A stretch of DNA of 54,213 nt, taken from assembly GCA_019113745.1 (NCBI GenBank), contig DXGV01000054.1:1-54213 (forward strand). Reading direction: 5' to 3'. The stretch is from Candidatus Blautia intestinavium (lineage in GTDB: Bacteria; Bacillota; Clostridia; Lachnospirales; Lachnospiraceae). Under the pieces are notes generated by a model. That model saw nothing but the letters and a program-made list of their open reading frames with translations, made no database searches and was not told where the DNA came from. This document shows positions 50,414 through 54,213 of the stretch, in pieces; position 1 is the first letter of the stretch; every line of letters starts with the position of its first letter. The translations under genes and the position numbers were made by a program.

Positions 50414-51818
50414 ACGGCGGCGGTCAAGAAACAGAGAATATACTTTTGTGTCCGCTTTCTTTGTCGTTATATTTCTTGGACTGATCGGATATCTGATTTA
50501 TTTTGACGCAGCGGAAAGCGAAACTTTTATCAACAGCCCGTACAATACGAGACAGGATACCTTTTCAGACCGCGTTGTGCGCGGACAGATTGTCTCTTCA
50601 GACGGAGAGGTTCTTGCCAGAACAGACGTCTATGACGACGGATCTGAAGAAAGGGTATATCCTTATTCTAACATTTTTGCCCATGTGATCGGATACGACA
50701 CCAACGGAAAAAGCGGATTGGAATCAGAAGCGAATTTCCAGCTTCTTACTTCCCATGAGTTTTTCCTTAACCAGATGAAAAATGAATTTTTAGGCGAAAA
50801 GAATATGGGAGATACTGTGGTGTCTACCTTAAGAGCAGATCTGCAGACAGTTGCGTACAACGCTTTGGGAGACAGAAAAGGAGCTGTAGTAGCCCTGGAG
50901 CCGTCAACAGGCAAAATTTTTGTAATGGTCAGCAAGCCGGATTTTGATCCCAATACTCTTGCGGAAAACTGGGACTGGCTTGTAAGCGACGAGACGAACA
51001 GCAGTCTTTTGAACCGGGCCACCATGGGACAGTATCCGCCGGGCTCCACCTTTAAAATTGTTATGGCGCTGGATTATTACCGCCGGCATGGAAGCTTTGA
51101 CGGATACAGTTATCTCTGTCAGGGAAGCGTGACGCTGGAAGACCATACCATTCAGTGTTATAACGGAACTGTTCACGGACAGGAAGATTTTTATTCCGCC
51201 TTCGCCAATTCCTGTAACTGCGCCTTTGCGGAAATGGGAACAGAGCTGGGAGGCTCCTCAATCCTGAAAACAAGCGAGGATCTGCTCTTTAATAAAAACC
51301 TTCCTCTGGATTCCTACCGGAAAAGCTCGTTTACCCTGAATGGAAAATCGGGGACTCCTCTGATCATGCAAACGTCTATCGGACAGGGAAACACTCTGGC
51401 TTCGCCTATGCATATGGCTCTGATCACAAGCGCTATTGCCAACGGAGGTGTTCTCATGCAGCCTTATCTTATCGACCAGGTTGTAAACAACACCGGAGAT
51501 GTTGTAAGCACTACGGAGCCTGAAGCATATAAAAGGCTTATGACAAACAATGAAGCCGCTATGCTCGGTAAACTGATGGAAGGCGTTGTGGAGCATGGAA
51601 CCGCCACGTCCCTTTACGGACAGGGCTACACTGCCGCCGGAAAAACAGGATCCGCCGAATATGACGAGTACGGGTCAAGCCATTCCTGGTTTGTAGGATA
51701 TTCCAATGTGGATGATCCCGATATTGTCGTAGCTATCATCGTAGAGGGCGGCGGAACCGGAAGCGAAGCTGCCGTACCGATCGCTTCACAGTTGTTCAAC
51801 GCTTATTATTACGGATAA
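50325..51818 (+). CDS. Class B penicillin-binding protein (transpeptidase)
   Basis: This 497-residue protein crosslinks peptidoglycan stem peptides. An Arg/Lys-rich cytoplasmic start, one helix (about 40-60), a dimerisation-like region and a transpeptidase domain are seen; active-site motifs are STFK (241-244), SCN (296-298) and KTG (440-442). It pairs with the SEDS protein upstream, the usual arrangement. The ATG at 50325 lies inside the upstream gene, an overlap of 89 nt, and no better start is seen. The length is short for a class B PBP, lacking a large N-terminal domain. Confidence 0.9.
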   Translation: MRTKNLRDEEKKLYSESGPERKRADQKRFKRRRSRNREYTFVSAFFVVIFLGLIGYLIYFDAAESETFINSPYNTRQDTFSDRVVRGQIVSSDGEVLARTDVYDDGSEERVYPYSNIFAHVIGYDTNGKSGLESEANFQLLTSHEFFLNQMKNEFLGEKNMGDTVVSTLRADLQTVAYNALGDRKGAVVALEPSTGKIFVMVSKPDFDPNTLAENWDWLVSDETNSSLLNRATMGQYPPGSTFKIVMALDYYRRHGSFDGYSYLCQGSVTLEDHTIQCYNGTVHGQEDFYSAFANSCNCAFAEMGTELGGSSILKTSEDLLFNKNLPLDSYRKSSFTLNGKSGTPLIMQTSIGQGNTLASPMHMALITSAIANGGVLMQPYLIDQVVNNTGDVVSTTEPEAYKRLMTNNEAAMLGKLMEGVVEHGTATSLYGQGYTAAGKTGSAEYDEYGSSHSWFVGYSNVDDPDIVVAIIVEGGGTGSEAAVPIASQLFNAYYYG

Positions 51819-51840
51819 GCGGGAACACCTGAAGTAACGG

Positions 51841-51869
51841 TTGCCAGCTTGCACAAAAAGAGTTATACT
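51841..51869 (+). promoter_or_regulatory. Promoter of NUDIX gene
   Basis: TTGCCA, a 17-nt spacer and TATACT lie about 48 nt upstream of the NUDIX start codon. Confidence 0.6.
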
Positions 51870-51917
51870 GTATTCAGTTCAGATTAATTCACACGCATTA
51901 CAGGAGGAACGTGCATT

Positions 51918-52370
51918 ATGATAGAAGCAACGAGCTGTGGCGGTGTGGTAATTTATCGTGGGAAGATACTGGCATTATATAAGTCTTACAAAAATCGATA
52001 TGAAGGCTGGGTATTGCCAAAGGGAACTGTGGAAAAAGGAGAGACCCACATACAGACCGCATTGCGGGAAGTCAGGGAGGAGGCGGATGTGAAGGCATCC
52101 ATCGTAAAATATATTGGAAAAAGCCATTATAATTTCACGGTTCCGGAGGATATGGTCACAAAGGAAGTACATTGGTATCTGATGACGGCTGATAATTATC
52201 ATAGCAGGCCCCAAAGGGAAGAGTTCTTTGTAGATTCCGGGTATTATAAATTTCATGAGATTTATCATCTTCTCCGTTTTTCCAACGAAAAGCAGATCGT
52301 GGAGAAGGCGTATCAGGAATATCTGGAAATGAGAAGCCAGGGACTTTGGGGCCGGCAGCGCAGGGATTGA
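51918..52370 (+). CDS. NUDIX hydrolase
   Basis: This 150-residue hydrolase has a full Nudix box from Gly36 (GTVEKGET) through Arg50-Glu51 to Glu54-Glu55 (REVREEADV). The family cleaves nucleoside diphosphates linked to another group; candidate substrates include oxidised nucleotides and dinucleoside polyphosphates. The residues after the box (HWYLMTADNY) are often seen in Ap4A/diphosphoinositol-like members, so that is a guess. AGGAGG precedes the start, and its own promoter and terminator enclose it. Confidence 0.92.
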   Translation: MIEATSCGGVVIYRGKILALYKSYKNRYEGWVLPKGTVEKGETHIQTALREVREEADVKASIVKYIGKSHYNFTVPEDMVTKEVHWYLMTADNYHSRPQREEFFVDSGYYKFHEIYHLLRFSNEKQIVEKAYQEYLEMRSQGLWGRQRRD

Positions 52371-52385
52371 TTCCTGAATGACTGA

Positions 52386-52410
52386 AGGACTGCGTTTTTT
52401 GCGCAGTCCT
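52386..52410 (+). terminator. Terminator of NUDIX gene
   Basis: A perfect 9-bp stem (52386-52394 with 52402-52410) with a T-rich loop. The T tract lies mostly in the loop, and GTTTAG follows. Confidence 0.65.
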
Positions 52411-52478
52411 GTTTAGATTTATCCAAAAAAGGGAATCCTTTTATTAGCATCCCTCAGAAGAAGGAGCAGTGACACAAA

Positions 52479-52790
52479 ATGCTGAAATGGCATAAAAATT
52501 GTTTTGTTGGAAAGAATGTCCAAAACCTGGAACGTATTCAGGAGAAACTGGAAAACAGACGGCCGGTTCCCGGAATCTATCTTCTTGTTCTTTCGGAAAA
52601 CCCCCGGAATATCATGGAACTGTTTCCCGCAGTTACCTTGCTCCAGCGTACCGCCGCCGGTCTTTGTCCTGAAATTATCGGCATTGCCTGCGGGAAGGAA
52701 GAGGCGGTATCTCTTGTAGAAGAGATTATCAGAAAGGTATATAAAGAGACAGGGGATGTTCAGGTAAAAGAATATTTGAAAAACAGGTGA
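52479..52790 (+). CDS. Conserved hypothetical protein
   Basis: I do not recognise a named family. The 103-residue protein begins MLKWHKNCFVGKNVQNLERIQ, continues with an alternating hydrophobic stretch (PGIYLLVLSENPRNIMELF), then a small-residue helix and an acidic/basic helix near the end. It has no signal peptide. AAGGAG precedes the ATG at a long 12-nt spacing. It lies 4 nt before the DUF2953 gene and so shares its transcript, together with ytfJ. A function in the same process is likely but unproven. Confidence 0.65.
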   Translation: MLKWHKNCFVGKNVQNLERIQEKLENRRPVPGIYLLVLSENPRNIMELFPAVTLLQRTAAGLCPEIIGIACGKEEAVSLVEEIIRKVYKETGDVQVKEYLKNR

Positions 52791-52794
52791 AAGC

Positions 52795-53733
52795 ATGTTA
52801 CATATTTTATGGATGCTTATAAAAATCATATTGATCCTTCTGGGAATTATTCTTGGGCTTGCCGTTCTTTGTCTCTGCCTTCTTCTGTTCTGTCCGGTAA
52901 GATACAAAATCCGGGCTTTAAAGACGCAGGACGATCCAGGCAATACAGAGGCTCAGATCAAAATAAACTGGTTGTTCGGGGGCGTCAGCTTCAGTTATTT
53001 CATAAGCAGAACACAAAAAGTTCCCAGTCTCCGATTATTTGGTATTCCGGTCCTCACACTTGTAAAAAAAAGGAAGACGCACGGAAAAAAAGGAAAAGCA
53101 GAAAAGAAAAGCACCGGAACTGTTTCTGAAAAAAACATCCCGCAGGAGAAAAGAGAAGAGCAAAACCGCGTCCGCCAAAAGCCGGCAACCGTCCAGAGTC
53201 AGGAAACAGCCCGGAGGGAATCCCAGAAAGAAAAAACAGAGGATACAGAAAAAAGAAAGAATAAAGGGCTGCTTTTTCTGGAAAAACTAAAAGGACTCCG
53301 GACGTCATTTGCAAATATTCTTCATACATTAAAAAGAATTTCATTAACAATGGAAAACATTTATGATAAAATAAATTACTGGAAACAGTTTATGGAGAAT
53401 CCGCGGGTACAGGCCGGTTTTACGCTTGCAAAGCAGGAACTGTTAAGGCTTTTCAGACACATTTTCCCAAAGAAGATAAAGGGCCGCGTCTCCTTTGGAA
53501 GCGAAGATCCTTCTGTAACAGGAGCCGTTCTTGCCGTGTTGGGGATCACCGTTCCCCTGCATCAGAACAGGGTGGCCGTCCAGCCTGTTTTTGAGAACAG
53601 AAACCTGCTGGAAGGAAATATAAGTCTCCAGGGAAGAGTCTACGGAATCCTCCCTCTTATGATTTTTATAAAGCTATATTTTGACAAAAATATAAAATAT
53701 ATCGTCTACCGATGGAAGAACAAGGAGGTTTGA
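52795..53733 (+). CDS. DUF2953 domain-containing membrane protein
   Basis: This 312-residue protein has one N-terminal helix (about 4-34), followed by VRYKIRA and a beta-rich DUF2953-type region, a charged low-complexity middle (about 95-155, rich in Lys, Glu and Arg) and a hydrophobic C-terminal region. The DUF2953/ytfJ pair also occurs in Bacillus (ytfI-ytfJ), where ytfJ is linked to sporulation. AGGTG precedes ATG 52795. It is followed by ytfJ immediately after its stop codon. Confidence 0.85.
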   Translation: MLHILWMLIKIILILLGIILGLAVLCLCLLLFCPVRYKIRALKTQDDPGNTEAQIKINWLFGGVSFSYFISRTQKVPSLRLFGIPVLTLVKKRKTHGKKGKAEKKSTGTVSEKNIPQEKREEQNRVRQKPATVQSQETARRESQKEKTEDTEKRKNKGLLFLEKLKGLRTSFANILHTLKRISLTMENIYDKINYWKQFMENPRVQAGFTLAKQELLRLFRHIFPKKIKGRVSFGSEDPSVTGAVLAVLGITVPLHQNRVAVQPVFENRNLLEGNISLQGRVYGILPLMIFIKLYFDKNIKYIVYRWKNKEV

Positions 53734-53735
53734 TC

Positions 53736-54092
53736 ATGGCAAACGAAAACAATTTTAAGGATACGGTAAATTCTCTCTTTAAAGGACTGGATGCCTTTAT
53801 TTCAGCAAAGACCGTTGTAGGAGAGGCAATTCATGTAGGGGATACGATTATTCTTCCTCTGGTGGATGTAACTTTCGGCGTGGGCGCGGGAGCTTTTGAA
53901 GGCGAAAAGAAAAATAACGGAGCCGGCGGAATGACAGGAAAGATGACTCCCAGCGCTGTTCTTGTGATCCAGAACGGCACAACAAAGCTGGTAAATATCA
54001 AAAACCAGGATGGTCTTACGAAAGTACTGGATATGGTTCCGGACTTTGTAGACAGATTTGCTTCCGGTTTTGGAAAAGATTCGAGCCTGTGA
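53736..54092 (+). CDS. ytfJ: YtfJ/GerW family sporulation protein
   Basis: This 118-residue protein has the YtfJ pattern: VVGEAIHVGDTIILPLVDVTFGVGAGAF, then a glycine-rich insert, MTPSAVLVIQNG and VDRFASGF. In Bacillus and relatives GerW/YtfJ sits in the spore and affects germination. AAGGAGG lies 7 nt upstream of ATG 53736. The gene ends at the terminator 54131-54167. It is the main sporulation-linked gene of this window and suggests that the organism or its ancestors form spores. Confidence 0.93.
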   Translation: MANENNFKDTVNSLFKGLDAFISAKTVVGEAIHVGDTIILPLVDVTFGVGAGAFEGEKKNNGAGGMTGKMTPSAVLVIQNGTTKLVNIKNQDGLTKVLDMVPDFVDRFASGFGKDSSL

Positions 54093-54130
54093 AGAAAAGT
54101 CTGTAAATAAGATTCTTCTATGATAAGATT

Positions 54131-54167
54131 GGGCGAAAGGCTTAAAAACAAGTTTTTCGCCCTTGTT
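54131..54167 (+). terminator. Terminator after ytfJ
   Basis: An 8-bp stem (54131-54138 with 54155-54162) with possible further pairing in the loop, followed by TTGTTTT. Confidence 0.7.
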
Positions 54168-54213
54168 TTATATATACCATCTGGCTGATGGCATGTCAAT
54201 AACAGGCGGCTTT

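Noticed and set aside
1-54213. CRISPR arrays, tRNA and rRNA genes, prophage or transposase genes
   Set aside because: I saw no regularly spaced repeats, cloverleaf or rRNA-like stretches, and no integrase, transposase or phage structural protein.

Overview
The window reads as chromosomal DNA of a strictly anaerobic, Gram-positive member of the Clostridia, most likely a gut Lachnospiraceae. The evidence is the moderate GC content, strong AGGAGG-type ribosome binding sites, consensus sigma-A promoters, a T-box aminoacyl-tRNA synthetase leader, a six-gene Rnf complex, a biotin-dependent Na+-pump decarboxylase cluster, and the gene order yicC-remA-gmk-rpoZ-rimO-pgsA-cinA and FAD protein-cmk-ispH-rpsA. 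I saw no rRNA, tRNA, CRISPR array, prophage or transposase gene. Most of the window is core chromosome. Family names come from recognising motifs and gene order by eye, not from a database search.

Layout. 1-2.6 kb: a structured repeat cut by the window edge, an HD-domain protein, and rqcH on the minus strand, with a shared bidirectional terminator. 2.6-9.2 kb: an esterase, then yicC-remA-gmk-rpoZ-rimO-pgsA-cinA (RNA turnover, nucleotide supply, RNA polymerase, ribosome modification, phospholipids). 9.2-10.6 kb: an accessory pocket with two small minus-strand proteins, a near-perfect palindrome related to the repeat at the window start, a 50-residue protein and a very cysteine-rich small membrane protein. 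10.6-14.8 kb: a membrane-anchored MutS-like ATPase, a CpsB-type phosphatase and an LCP cell-wall ligase. 14.8-19.4 kb: a tyrosine T-box, tyrS, alaS and rpsU. 19.5-27.9 kb: cardiolipin synthase, two D,D-carboxypeptidases, a molybdopterin-binding protein, a phosphoesterase, scpA-scpB and a zinc phospholipase C-like protein.

27.9-33.3 kb: a five-gene sodium-pump decarboxylase cluster that carries two different carboxyltransferases, one 12S/MmdA-like and one 5S/OadA-like, but only one biotin carrier, one OadG-like protein and one OadB channel. 33.4-37.4 kb: FAD protein, cmk, ispH and rpsA. 37.4-39.4 kb: a minus-strand RNase H-fold protein and a membrane protein. 39.4-44.5 kb: rnfCDGEAB, the ferredoxin:NAD+ ion pump. 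44.6-51.8 kb: ruvAB, zapA, a U32 peptidase, an FtsW/RodA protein and a class B PBP. 51.9-54.1 kb: a NUDIX hydrolase, an unknown small protein, a DUF2953 protein and YtfJ, which suggests a sporulating lineage.

Energy metabolism links two clusters: Rnf and the decarboxylase both pump ions (Na+ in the OadB family; Na+ or H+ for Rnf), so together they could sustain a sodium-motive force. No clearly new multi-gene system is visible. The best leads are the dual-carboxyltransferase pump with its enlarged OadG-like subunit, the paired repeat elements, the placement of alaS behind a tyrosine T-box, and several small or unusual proteins.
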